DNA of 64,000 bases from Apteryx mantelli (lineage: Eukaryota > Chordata > Aves > Apterygiformes > Apterygidae): contig NC_089980.1 of NCBI RefSeq assembly GCF_036417845.1, positions 65,656,501-65,720,500 on the forward strand. The letters run 5' to 3'. Shown here piece by piece: positions 12,881-25,852 of the stretch. The first letter of the stretch is position 1, and each line of letters opens with the position of its first letter. The notes beneath the pieces are model-generated. The model was not told the origin of the DNA, ran no database searches, and saw only the letters and a program-made list of their open reading frames with translations. Made by a program: the position numbers and the translations under genes.

Positions 12881-15800
12881 GTTTTGACGTGCAGATGCAA
12901 TACTAGGAAAGATATCCTTTTGAATGCTTTCCTATCCTCAGATCTAAGCATCTGTACTTGGCAGCCTTCCTTGGTTTTGCTTGTTGCTGCCAGTGACTAC
13001 TTCATATTTATCTGAAAATGAGCATTCATGTTCCTATTGCTTCATCCTGAGTCAGCTAATACCTCCTCCCATGATGTAGGTAGCAAAGTTATTTTCCTTT
13101 CTTTATTTTATTTTAAATTATCCTGGATATCCAGGGTATTTCTTGTAGAAGCTAAAGCCATTGCAAGCCTCCCCATTACAAGCCTCCCCTTTTGGAGAAG
13201 GAGTCTGAGAATGAAAGGTTCGCAAACTGTTTTTTGTAAACTCTTTTAATAATCTCATCCAGAGACTACAGCAAACTTTACACACTATTTTTTTAAGTTT
13301 TGGTGCTTCCACTATACAATGACAACAAAAAATAGTCACTGATATTCAGCAATATGTCTTATATACTTCTATGGGCTGCCCTGAACGGAGGTGCTGGACA
13401 GGTAACTTACTTCAACCCACCTCGATTCATCAAAAATGTTAAACCAAACCTGTACTGGCCATGGTGCCATTATGAAGTCTAGCATATAACTTGTAATCAC
13501 CCAAGCATGGCATTGTAGTATTTATTTATTTATTCCATACATTCTTTGCCTTCAGTGGTGTGTCTTGAGGACAAAAAGACACACTTTATCTACCCAAAAT
13601 ACACATATTCAGCCTTCCTTTCCACCAGGGCTGTGATTACCTGTATGCTGTCTCCACCTAACTCTTCCAGCAGCTCCAATGACCTTGACTGCTCCTCTTT
13701 TGCTAGCATCTTTTCTTCCCATCCCTCAGCACTTTCCCTTCACAATATTAACCCTATTTCAGTCCCTACTGTCTTAAAAATTAACTCTCTGAAGTCCATT
13801 CCCCTGTTACTGCCTCTACTCTTTCTCCTCCATAGCTCTCACACTACCAAGCACAGTCCTCACAGGGTGCACCACGACCTCATCTTCCCCACCAGGCACC
13901 ACTCACCCTGCTGCACTTGGTGGCCCAAAGAGGGCAGGGAGAGAGGGAGATGCATGCAGGTACACCCAAACCCACCAGCAGAGGTTAGAAACACCTGAGG
14001 AGAACAGAGCTTAAGGATGCCTCAGACCTAACTGGAAAAAAAAAAAAAACAACCAAAAACCCTCAGTACTTGTCCTAAGGGCCCACACTTTGTCCAGAAA
14101 GCCACCAAGAGCTGCCAAAGTGAGAGCAGCTACCACAACCCAACCACACCAGACCTGACAGTCTGGCCCAGGCTAAAATCGTGTCCGGCTGCTTTATGGA
14201 GCACTGGCTGTCTCCAAAAAGCTCGAAAAGGCTAAAACAGCACTTTTCATCTTCATTCCTGAGCCCTTGCTGTCTGACACTGTGACCAGGCCTCAGGTCC
14301 TCCACAAGCTGTTCTCCTCTCCCAGACCCCCAAGAGGGGCTGAGGCAGGAGGGATTTAACGTGCATCAGCTGAGCCAGCTGGGCACTCTGCCTGTGCTTC
14401 TACCCTGCAGCAAACAGGAGGTAAACTCTGGTGCTAAAAGCTGCCTAAGAAAATGTTTTTCAGCTTGTAAATTTGCAGTCTGTGACTGCAAAGAGTGTGA
14501 GCTCTGTGGTGGTTTATTTAGCTTCTGGTGAGTGAAAAGACGACCATCTAACAGCACCCCAAAGACTCCCAGAATATCATGAGGAAGAACTGCATCTGTT
14601 GGACAGCAAAGGGAGATGGCAGTGTCTGCCGTGTTTCTTTTGTGGGTCAGTTATGAGCCGCTTTATGATACCTTCTTTGAAAAAAGAGCAAACTACATTG
14701 CTCAGTCATGATTTAGGAAGGACACAGCATATACAGATACCTTAGAGCCACTCAGAGCTGGAAGAAGAGCAACTGTCATAGGACTATTGTCAGGAACCAT
14801 CTCACCTTCTTAAAAACTCAGGTTTTTTTACTGGAAATGTTTTATCATGTTTCTCTTTTACCTCCAATAAATTCCCATTAGTTTTAAACCCCTGTACATA
14901 AGCTCCTACTTGGGACTGGACAAGTGTTACTCATTCCTGAACACCTAGCTTCCCCAGTTTATGGAGCTGGAGTTTATGGAGCCAGCATCCTTTCAAAATT
15001 TAATATGAATCTCCAGAAAATCAAACTGTTCCTTTTTGCTGCCGAACAGTGCTTGGGAGAAGGGAGAAGTCCAGGTTTCAGGTGAGCTAAAAGCCCATAT
15101 GCTGCCGTTACCACAGCTCAGCTGACACAAGGGGAATTTGCTAACACACAGTAATTCAGCTGTATGTCTGGTACCTCCTTGCTTTCATTCCCAAGCCCCT
15201 TCATGACCCCTCCCTGACCTTCTCTCACATTTGTCATGAAGAAGCAAGACTGATTCCTGCTTTCACTCATTGCTACATTTCATGCTCTTATTCCTTGCTA
15301 TGTCTCATGTTTGAGAAGAGCTCCTCCCTGTATTCGTGTGAAGTTACTTTATACCCTTCAAAACTCTCTTTAAAAGCATCCCTTTGCCATGGCATCACTG
15401 AAGTTTTTGTGGTGCTTCAGTTGCTGGCGTAATGGAACCACTAGCCTGGCCAAGACTGTTCCCCTCACTGCTGCCATTAGCCAGCTGTAATCACCATTTG
15501 TGCATCTCATACCTGGATCGAGGCATGTCAGGAAACCAGTCTTCTGTGCTTTGGTAGCACAGTGCCAAGCCTACCTGGGTCATGGTCAGAGTGGCTTCTA
15601 GGCAACACAGAAATATCGATAATGAATGATACTACAACACCACCTGCTTTGCAGTTGTTCTCCTGAGCAAACAGTCGCTAAAACTGAAAGATGGCTGCGT
15701 AACTTGGTCTTCAAAATAATTTGTGTAAATGTGGCTCAGACAAATGAGGGAATTTCTGCTGTTAATAAAGCATGGCAGGGAGCACAGCTTCTTGACAGAT

Positions 15801-18800
15801 TACAGTGAGGTTTGGATAATTACATGACTGGTCCGTGGGTACATGGCTCCCTGTGTAATGTATGTTCTTCCTTCTAGAAACTGCAGAGAGACAAACATTT
15901 AAGCTATCTTTTGCAATGTTTTCAAAGAGACTAATAGATCAATGACACCTTTCTCCATGAGGATTAGTAAAAGAAATCAGCTGCCCCTTTGAGTGCATCC
16001 TTGTCCAGAGGTCAGCAGTTGGTTCTCACAGATTACAAGGAAATAATGCCCAGGTAGAAACATTCCCCATCCACCTGTCTTATGATATCAGAAGTGCACA
16101 TACATACACAGAAGTGTATATATACACATGTTTTGGGCAAACCTAGCTCTATGCCTTGGCACAATCAGAAGAGTCCCAAAGGGTACTTCTGGATAAGGCA
16201 AATGCGGGTCCCAGTGAAGTAAAGGGGGCTCTGTTGTTTCAGTGCAGTCATCTGGGTTAGTATTATTTAATTGAGTAACTTTCTTCTTAACTTAATAGTG
16301 GTATAATTTTAAGTGTTTTTTCTCTATCTTACCTACTGTATGTCATTAAGGCCAAAGCTATCCCAAAAACCAAAACATCAGAAATACATAAGGTACAGGA
16401 AGAGGACAAGGATGATCAGTGTGGCATAGCTTTCATATGAGGAGTAATTAAATAGACTCTTGAGGCTTAAAGGGAACAACATATGATGAAAGCCAGAGTG
16501 ATGATGACAGCCAGGGAGAATGTGAACAGGGAACAGTTGCTCATGGTTTTCACAGAGCAGTGAATCACTGATTTTAAACCAGAAAGGGGCAATACTTGTT
16601 CATGATTGTGTAGTTAAATTGTGTGGTTCCTTACAAGAAGTTGCTTCAGAAGCCACAAAAATTAAATGAAAAAATTCTGGAAGATATAGCTTCATGTGTG
16701 GCTGTTAAAAAGATAACAGTGTGAATGCAGGATTTATATTAAGGCACTCTTACACAACAGGTAGCTGATAATTAGCCTAGTGTATGGGCAGGGGGAAAGG
16801 TCTCCTATACTCTTTCCATAAACATCCAGTTTAGGATGCATTTGAAGAGATGTTACCAAACTGAATGAACCTTTGGTCTGACCTAATGTAGTTACATTAA
16901 GTTAATGCATTTTGGAGACTTACTGAAAGACTGAAGCTGCAGCTGATGTGACTACCTCACCTTTTTCTGCAGTCCAAACCAGTGATAACAACATAGACCT
17001 TGCCACAGTGGTCAAATATAATATCGCTTTTCTTCTGGATAAGAGCAATTTGCAGTACCTCACACCCCAATTTAATTCTCCAGAACCACGTAAGAATTCA
17101 AATTAAACAGGAAAGGACCTTCATATCAAAAACCTGAGCAGCTAACTGCTGTGTTACTCTACAGGATTTCCCAAACTTCATTTAAAGCCAACAGCAACAG
17201 CTGTTGAGGGATGATCTCTCCTGGCTTACACTCTATTTTTTGTGTGAAATTTATAGAGCTTAGTTTTAATATACAGCCTTAAACAGATGCTGCTTTTCTC
17301 CCTCTGTATGATATTGAAGCTTGTGATAAAACCAGAAGTACTGATGAGCAGGAGAGGAAGCAGAAGTGTTTTCGGTGAAAGGGTCACCACAGAGAGACTT
17401 CTGTAAAGTAAGCAGCTGTACAGTGGGTGACACAAACCTGGCTAGGATGCTATCTCTGCCCTCCCAGCCTTTCCTTCCAGCTTTCCACCAAAACCTCTCA
17501 AACTGGCAAGCAGAGAAACAATCCCTTTTAGTCTAGACAAATTCCAGGCTTTCTCACTGTTATTGCAATTAGCAGCAATTCCAGGTCGAAGCAACCACAC
17601 AAACCAGAGGAACAACAGCGGTAGCGACAGGCAGATATCCAGTGTGTGTTTCTGGGAGTGCGTTTTCTGGGCACTTCTGTGAAGCTGCAGGCTGACAAGG
17701 TGCAGCCCCCTCGGCACAGGCTGCCACGCAGCACTCGCTGGCCCATGCTCACGCGCAACTCCAGAAATCCTGTCCAGCACACGCTCCCTCCATACCGTTT
17801 TTACCGCTGTTCGCAACAGTTAAGTGGCTCTTAGTGACCCATAAAGTACATGTTTACAATCTGAAGCATTCGCACTGAGATCTATTCCCTGCCATTGTTT
17901 TTCTAAAGAAAAGCGACTAAAAACCCTTCCATAAGTGCCATGTTGTTTTTCCACGAATTGGGCCTGTTGTGATTAAGTATGTGTGCATGGGAGACCTTTC
18001 CAAGTTTGAGCAGTCCATTTGGCAGAAGTCTGTAATGCTATAAGATTTGTTTCTGTGGTACAGAACCAAGAGCTTATTTAATTGCATTAGTCATCAAGCA
18101 GCAGTACCACTGATCTTGGATCTGGAGCACTGGCTGGCCCGCTCATTCGTGGTTGTTTTAACTTTGTTTGTTTGACCTTTTCAGTGGTCCAGACCCCTTG
18201 AGGAGCTGCAGAATATTTCATCCCCCCACCGTCACCACTGAAACAAGGAGCGACTAGGGCCAAGTGCTAAGCTAAAAATCAGGATGCACAGGCCAAGTAA
18301 TGATTCTTCTTCAGGGCAGAAGATTCTGCCTCTGACAGCTTGACTTAAGGAGAAACTGATGTTAAATAGTAACAGAATACTGTGGGAAAGAAGAAAAGGA
18401 AGCTGGCTACTCTTTATTGCTCAGGGTACCATTAAACGTTTTTTTCTTTATTGTATTAGCAGTGCGATGTCTTTATGGACAGCATAGTAAATCTGAAATT
18501 CTTGCAGAACAGAACCAAAATCTTAGCTTCACATCCAGATTCAAGTTTTCCCAAAGTCTGTGGATGTTCAGCTCATGTCATTCACTGATTCAAGTAAGAT
18601 AAAAAGGAGCAAGCTGAAAAAGTCATAGCCTAACAGATAGCTTCCAAAATTCGGCAGGGCTGAGACTTTGAAGTAGATCACTTAAAGATACATATTATGC
18701 ATCTAATGCCATTACTTGCTGCACTCCTCATACTGTATACAAAGCATTGCACAAGTTTAAGTCTCCAAATAATATTTCTAAAAAACTGTTTACTGCCAGA

Positions 18801-20780
18801 CCATTATTTTTTTAACCTCTTGAGCCAAACTCTCTCTCAATCTCCACAGCATCTAGGGAGGAAAATATTGTTCATATTACCAGTGTCAGGACACATGCCA
18901 GACAAACTGTATTCTGTAGCAGTGATATCTTGCTCATTGCTGTCTGAATTATACACTTGTGTCTTGGAGTCCTACAGTCTGTAGCATTCAGAAATGCACT
19001 TGTCAAAGCTGAATTGATACAGAAATTTGTACATGAGGAAACATAGTCACAAGTGCCTTTGATGTGTATCAGCAGCATTATTCCTCTATACCAGGTTCAG
19101 AAAGAGGAGGAAATTTAGAAGGAATTTTGCACCAAATATTTTATAAAACTGTGAGACTTACAGAGAAGTCACATAAAAATAAGGAATAAACATATAATAT
19201 TGGTATGATATGTTACAGAATTTGAAAGATCTCTGGCTGAACCCTAATCCTGACAGTACAAAATAGCGGAAACAGAATCGTAACATACTAACAGAAGAAT
19301 CAAATCTTTGTTTTAATAATCTTCATCTGACAACATCTTGGGAAAATAGGACAGTGTATTCTTTTTAAAAGATCCCACACCACTGACTTTGGATGGCAAT
19401 GGTGATCTAAATGTACTAACAGGTTATTTATGTTCACTGAACCACTGAGCTCACAGGCTGAAGCTCCCACAGTTAGAACAGCCCTCAGGATAAGGGTGTT
19501 TTTAGCTAGAAAGACTTTACTATTTGAAATTTCCTGATTGATTAACAATTTTCAGGATTCTGTAAATAGTCAGGGAGGAAAACATCTGTGGCCAGATAAA
19601 AGACAGTCATGGATTTGCTGTCAGTGATGTGGAATTGCCAGAGAAATATCACTAGTGATGTCCATGAGCCAAAGCAGACTGCGAAAATAAAGCATCCAGT
19701 AATATAGAGAGTGACAAATTGATGGTCATGCAGACGCTGGACCTAGAAATCAGTTAGGACTCCTGTAGATTATCCAACAAAAATTTCTGGAGGAAGAAAG
19801 ATAACATTTAAATACTTTGCCAAGGTGTTTTATTTCTTTCTGCTAGATTTATTTTTGCCAGATTTTATTCTGATCAGAGAGTCACAGCTAGCAGCTGTGT
19901 TTTCAGAGTTCACTTTTATGGTGTGAAAGTGCTCTAAAATCTAAGGGGAGGGGAGGGAGCTGATGCTTGGTTTTAGCAGAAAGTTAACATTTCAGACTAA
20001 ACTTCTTTTAGCTAACTAAAACATGATAACCTTTCTTCCTGTTCTGCCATATAAACCTATATGGTATGGCTCTATCCCAGCTGCTGAGGTTAAGAACTTC
20101 AACTCCAGTTCTACTCTGAAAAGATACTCTGTAAAAAAAAAAACCACATCCGTATTTATTGGTTCTCAGTCACTCAAACCTCAGATTTGCTCATTTAAAA
20201 TAAAAAACCCATGTTTTTTCTAGCTGCCAGTGCTTAAACTGCACCTGGCTCACAAATCATCTCTCATACACTTCAGCTGCACCTTAACTGTGCCTGCAAG
20301 GCATCTTGTTGGGTTAGGATTATGGATGAGGTGGTAGGTGCCAGGAAGAGCACAGCTTGTCTTTCACATCCCTGAGAGAGTGTGTAGGGCTGGCAGCCTT
20401 ATAAAACATCTTTTTCTACTTATAACCTGAACACATTTGATCTGCTAGTCACTGAAATGTTCCAGAAATCACATGCAGTTGTGCTGAACACCGCAAAAGC
20501 AGAGGCGAGAGGTGGTGCACATTCAGCATGTAGTTAGTTGAAATTTTTCCTTTTTTCCTATTTTTCCTTTAATGAGGTGGGCCAATTTTTTCACATAATT
20601 TCTGGCTTTCTCTCCAATGTATATCTCAGGAGGGACCCTGCAGTTAATGTTACATCAGTCACATAATCCTACTGGAGGCAAGAAACAGTCTGCACTCGTA
20701 ATTTAAGTGACTTAATGTTTTATGTCACATGGCTTCATAAACTTGTGATTGTATTTCATTTAGGAAGATAACAACATTAT
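12881..20780. other. Intergenic; no gene recognised
   Basis: The longest open frame (13546-13998, 150 codons) is a Ser/Pro/Leu/His-rich string from pyrimidine-rich DNA and lacks any recognisable domain. A second (17442-17816, minus, 124 codons) is likewise unrecognised. No clear mobile element is seen here. Confidence 0.7.
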
Positions 20781-20789
20781 AACTTTCTG

Positions 20790-21115
20790 GTGCAAGAGGG
20801 TAACGTGGAAGCTCTAGAGCGCAGCGCAGCTCCAGGAGGGGCTGAGGAGCCAGCTCCACTGGCTTGCGTGGAGGATGCACTATCCCGGAAGCTGCCGGCC
20901 CGGCCCCAAAACGCCACCAACCGCCAGGCCTATCGGCAGGAAATATGCTGGCTTTACAGCAAGAGGGGCCAGAACCACTGGCAATGCTGAAATGCCAGTA
21001 GGGAATGTTGAGGGCACGCGGAAACAGAGGCAGGCACAGATCAGGACGGGGGCCAAGGCTGAAGCAAGACCCAGGGCTGGAGGCAAGCAGCCACCAGGGC
21101 AACTACACCTGTAGC
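20790..21115. other. GC-rich pocket, open on both strands
   Basis: About 325 bases of raised GC with CpGs (GAGCGCAGCGCAG, CCCGGAAGCTGCCGGCCCGGCC, GGGCACGCGG). A minus-strand frame of 125 codons (20725-21102) and plus-strand frames of 66-79 codons coexist, which argues for low stop density rather than a gene. None of the peptides is recognisable. Confidence 0.45.
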
Positions 21116-21817
21116 TAGTCGGGGGGCAGTTTAAAATAAAAAGGGACTGCTCATCTGATAACTGCTAATTAGCTCCTAGTTGTAGGGAACTGGGATAACT
21201 TGTCAGAAGTAGGGAGGGAGGGAGCACTGAGCCTTTTCTTGCTAAGGTAAGCTCTGCACCAGTCTTTGCACCTGAACTCTAGCATAATACAGAGCTTGTA
21301 GAGGAGGGAGTCTGCTTTTTGGCAGGGTGAGTGGTGCAAGGGTGGGCGGGTGCACAGCGTGCCCTGAGAGTGGCCAGCTTTGGGTTGTGCTAAATCTTCT
21401 TTCGCAAGTGTCATGTTCCTCAGGTACTTGCCCTCTGCTAGAGCCGCAGGAGCAACAGTTCTCAGTGTTCAGTTGTATTTCACATGGAAATTTCTAAGTT
21501 TTAGCCTTAGCTGAAACCACAAACTGTGAGGTGCTGTCAGGAAGTGAAGGGTGAGCTGAGGGAGTGCACGGGCCAGGGTGGCCTTATGCCCTTGATGTGA
21601 CGTGCTACAAGGGGCAGCAAACTGCTGACCCCCTTCCTAGGGGAAAGTCCAGGTTCTCGCCAGCTTCTCAAAGCCCTTTTTGTCTGTCCTTGCTAGCTGT
21701 AGGAGTAGTTTATCCACGTGTTTTAATAGAGCTTTGTCTAAAACACAATACTCACTTTCTCCCCTACTTTAGCATGTGTCTCCAGCAGGTTGATTTTTCC
21801 TGCTTGCTTTCTTCTCC

Positions 21818-21833
21818 TTTTTTTTTTTTTTTT
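21818..21833 (+). repeat. T16 tract
   Basis: A homopolymer of 16 T. It may be the reversed poly-A of an old retroposed sequence, but I recognise no such element beside it. Confidence 0.9.
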
Positions 21834-22721
21834 GCCCCCAACTTTGACTCATTAAGCTAATGCATTATTCTTTAGCTTTAAAGACTTATAGCTTTAGCTA
21901 AATACTTTCATTGTAACTAAAGAAATTAATTCCTTCTTCTGGTTGTCCAAGCAGTGTTGAAAAGCTCTTAGTGCACTTTCCATGTCTTTTGCAACTTGTT
22001 TATATTTCTCTCATGTAATTTGTTAGATGATCTTTTTCCTGTTGTCTCTGCTCCTTTCTAATAAGTTTCTACCCCCAGATCTGCTTTTCTACTTCAGTGG
22101 CAGCTTTTCTTTCTTGACCATGCATGTGTGACTGTACAGATACTAATAACGGGGTTCAGTGCTCTGCAACACAAGGTAATTTTCCTTGTAATATAAATAT
22201 GCATAAATACTCTTAAACTGAAATGGTTTGATCTGTGCTTGCACTTAGTAGGATGATAAGAAACTGTTTTGCTGAGTAACTGCCTATCTATTTTCAAGCA
22301 GTCCACTTTGAAGAGGAAGAAAGTTGGCAGCCTGTTTCACTTATTAAATTAATGTCAGTGCAGTTATGCTTTTAAATGGCGAGGTCTTTTATTTTTTTTG
22401 GGGGGGGAGGGAGAATCTGCTTAGTGCGCACTACTAGGGTGTTGCTATGAATTGTTTTTAAGTGGCAACACCAATATAAAGAATTTCTGTGTGAACAATA
22501 AATGCATTATCACTTTTAACATATAAAGACTGAACTATTTCCTTGTCCCTTAGGGAGGATGGTATCTTTTATCAGCTGATACAGCTTCAGGGTGTAAGAG
22601 TACAAGGTGGTCTGTAATGATGTAAGCAGACTGCTTGCACAATGCTTGACCTATGGGGAGTTATTTGATTTTTATCTTGAGGCTAAGGTGCAATTGAACT
22701 CTTTAGCACCAATATAAGGAA

Positions 22722-22760
22722 TTATATATATGTGTGTGTGTATATATATATATATATACA
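22722..22760 (+). repeat. Compound (TA)n(TG)5(TA)9 microsatellite
   Basis: A TA run is interrupted by five TG units and continues as TA for about nine units. Such compound alternating purine-pyrimidine tracts can form Z-DNA or extrude; here it lies in gene-free DNA. Confidence 0.95.
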
Positions 22761-24074
22761 TAAAATACATATTTGTTTTTTTGTTTCCACTTCAGTTAAA
22801 TCTCAGTAAACAGGGTTATGCTTACAACAATAAAAATAACTTTTGGCAGCTATGGTGGAAGGCAAGAGAGACTAGGGCAGTTAACACTACCAAAAATAGT
22901 GTTTCCTAGTTAGGAATAAAGCCCATGACAGTAAGGTGTGTGGGATTATCCCTTCATTTATTTTCTCCAGTGGCTCACTAGGAAGAGATGTTTAGTTCCC
23001 ACTGACAGATAGCAGTTAATTCTGTTTGTGCTATGGAATTTCAAGGGAGGTTTGTTTGTCTGTTTTTTTTCTAAAGGGGGGAGGGAAAATGAATGTCACA
23101 AAATGGATAAAGACTACACAATTAATTGTTTTTTGTTTTATGACTCTAATGGCTCCAGGAAGCATAAGACTGTTGACTTCTGCCTAACGAGCTATCAGTG
23201 ATTATAATTTCTACTATCCCTTACCCTAGGAAGATTTTCCAAAGCATTATTTTGCAAAGTCACTGCTTAGAAGTGACAGTATTTGTAAACAGATGATGAT
23301 GAACTACCTGTTGGAATTGTTATTCTTCTATATTTTTGAAGCAGTGCTGTCAGAGGGTAAAGTCTGCCCAGCAGCAGATGGCTGCAAGAATCGAGGGAAA
23401 GTGAAGGGATTAGGGAAGCTGATCTTCACCCTGCTCTTCCTGCTCTGCAGCAACTTGACTCCTGGTGGGACAGCCTTGGGGCTAGTGCAGTAGACCTGTG
23501 CTGTTTGCATCACTCATTCAGTGATGTGCCTAAACAATGTGTTTGCTGAACTGAGGTGCTGGGACATAAGGGAGTGAAAAGGAAGGAACTGTAGTGCTGT
23601 CCTACACAGAAGTATCAGTGCAGCACACTCGCTGAAACCCCATCTGATACGTTTGCTGAATCCTTGAAAGCTCTCCAGTGAACCCATCCTCCTACATCAC
23701 CTACTTTTACCTTTTCACAAAAGGTAATTTGATCTGATTAAGACCAGATGGGCTGCTGATAAGTCACGGTTTACGATATTGAAGTGTTGGTCTTATAGAG
23801 CCAAAACGCTCTCTGGAGGCTGGGTATGATCCTCTGGGGATGGAGCTGCATCCTGCTTTGGCTTCTGCCAGGATTCACAGACACTGTCCCTGCCAACAGT
23901 CAGACTTCATGCATGCTGCCAGCTACCTGGAGAGACAGCATTTCAACTGCACTCTGTGATATCCCCCTCTCATAGTACCACACATATCTCACTGCCTGCC
24001 AGCTCTCTTCAGGCTGTGCTCAACAACCTCAGCGTGCAAGACTGCTAGCACCCTATTCACCTATTATATATACC

Positions 24075-24099
24075 TTTTTTTTTTTTTTAAAAAAAAAAA
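24075..24099. repeat. T14A11 self-complementary tract
   Basis: Fourteen T are followed immediately by eleven A, a perfect palindromic homopolymer pair of 25 bases. Such tracts form rigid DNA and exclude nucleosomes; they also arise where two poly-A tails meet. Confidence 0.95.
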
Positions 24100-25810
24100 G
24101 GTCTCCTAATAAAGTCCCTTTTCCCCATGGGAATGCTGAGTAAAAAACTGTTTAAAAACAAACCAACAAACCTCTCTTCTTTTAGTCCCTTTCTTTCTCT
24201 CTCCCTGCCCTTTAACAGGCTTGTCCCATGCATAATCTGATCAAAAAAGCCAAAATTATCAAAGGTTTCATTTGCACAGTAGGAGAGTGAAATTCTCCAC
24301 TGAGAACCAACAAGATCATTCATCCACTCCTCTATCACTTACCTTCCTGTTTCATGAACTTACTGACATTTCAAGTGCATCTTTTCACACAACAAGAAAC
24401 AGACCTAGTGATTTTTTTTTCCTTTGTAATAGGTAGATTCCCAGGATATTCCTCACTGAAGATTTCAGAGGTAAATGAATCAACACAGAAGAGCTTTCAT
24501 TTAGTTATTTCTATGAAAGAATAATCTATCAGTTTTCTTCTTTGTGAAAGAATACTCTCACAAGAATACAGAAGAAATGTAACACTCTACTAGTATTAAG
24601 ATATGAAGCATACACGTTTCTGCTTAGAGTTTGTTGATCCTTATCCTAGGATTCATGTAATATTTAAGTAATAAACATGTAATAATTATATAACATTTTT
24701 AAAGAGCACATATCAGTAACAAAGGGCATATATCAAGCAGGACACACTCCTCTAAAATAGAGGAGCTGGTGAGTATCCATCTGAATAATTAGGTGTTTTC
24801 TAGGGGGCTTCATGGTTGTCTTCAACCAGGGCCTAACAGAAGGATGCGATAGGCCATGTTTGTGCATAGTTACATTATATGTACTAAGTCTAAGAGTTTT
24901 CCTTATACAGTTGTCTCTACCTTATCCAGAGTAAGAGAGACTGGCCTGGTGGAAAAACATGGATAATATTCAGAGCATTTTGGACAGTCAGACATCCAAG
25001 AGGCTTTGTTTGGAGCCTGGCTGGCACTGACCTGACGTTAACAAGTGCTACAAGCTGGCACCTTCTTTATTAGCTTGGCCTTAGCACACTTTTGGCACAT
25101 AGAGTCACTCAGGTGGCTCTGTGCTATGTCTGCCGTGTCCTCAGGGGGCTTTTCTGCTGGGGCGTGTAGTGCCATACTGTCAGACCCTGAGTAGTCACGC
25201 CATGCTCTGCCTGACATTGGGAGTCTCCCCAGAGCTGGAGGGTTAATAAAAACACAGCAAAGATGCCTAAAATGCTCTGCAGCAGTTCAAGCTGGACAAG
25301 CTTTTTGGCTCTGGTTCTGCACTGGTAGTAACAGATGGTGGCTAAGTACGGACCTGAGCTACTGAGTTGTCTCTGTGTCACGCTCCCAAGTCTCTGTTTC
25401 GTGACAGTAATTTTTTAGCCTGGGCCCAGGACTCTTGCCAGCTGGAAGGAATGACACTATCCGTAATTTAGATGTGGAAAACCACAGGAATTTGGTCTTC
25501 AGGGTTGTTGGACAGGTATTCTTTTAAAAGTACTGAACTGTCTGTTATGATCACACTGACTTTTCATGTTTATACCAGACTCAAGCCCTCTGGGAATTTA
25601 TGAATGTTTGAATACATAGATCAATGTATATCTATTAAATGGTGTTGTCATGACCTGTTGCTCAAATTTCACAGGGTAAAATTCAACTATGAAATATCTG
25701 CATGTTACTCTGTACATCTAATATACAGATTCTATAATGTTTGGATAGCCTTGAGTTTGGTGAACCGCATTCACAATTTAATGACATTTTTGAGACACCA
25801 TATAGTAACT

Positions 25811-25852
25811 GAATTGAACAAAGAAGAGATTGAACTGAACAAAGAAGAGATT
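25811..25852 (+). repeat. 21-bp tandem duplication, two copies
   Basis: Units 25811-25831 and 25832-25852 differ at one base (GAATTGAAC against GAACTGAAC, each followed by AAAGAAGAGATT). Because 21 is a multiple of three, the chance open frame here reads ELNKEEI twice; this is not evidence of coding. Confidence 0.95.

Noticed and set aside
13546-13998. 150-codon plus-strand frame, Ser/Pro/Leu-rich
   Set aside because: It is encoded by pyrimidine-rich, low-complexity DNA and has no family resemblance, splice context or promoter.
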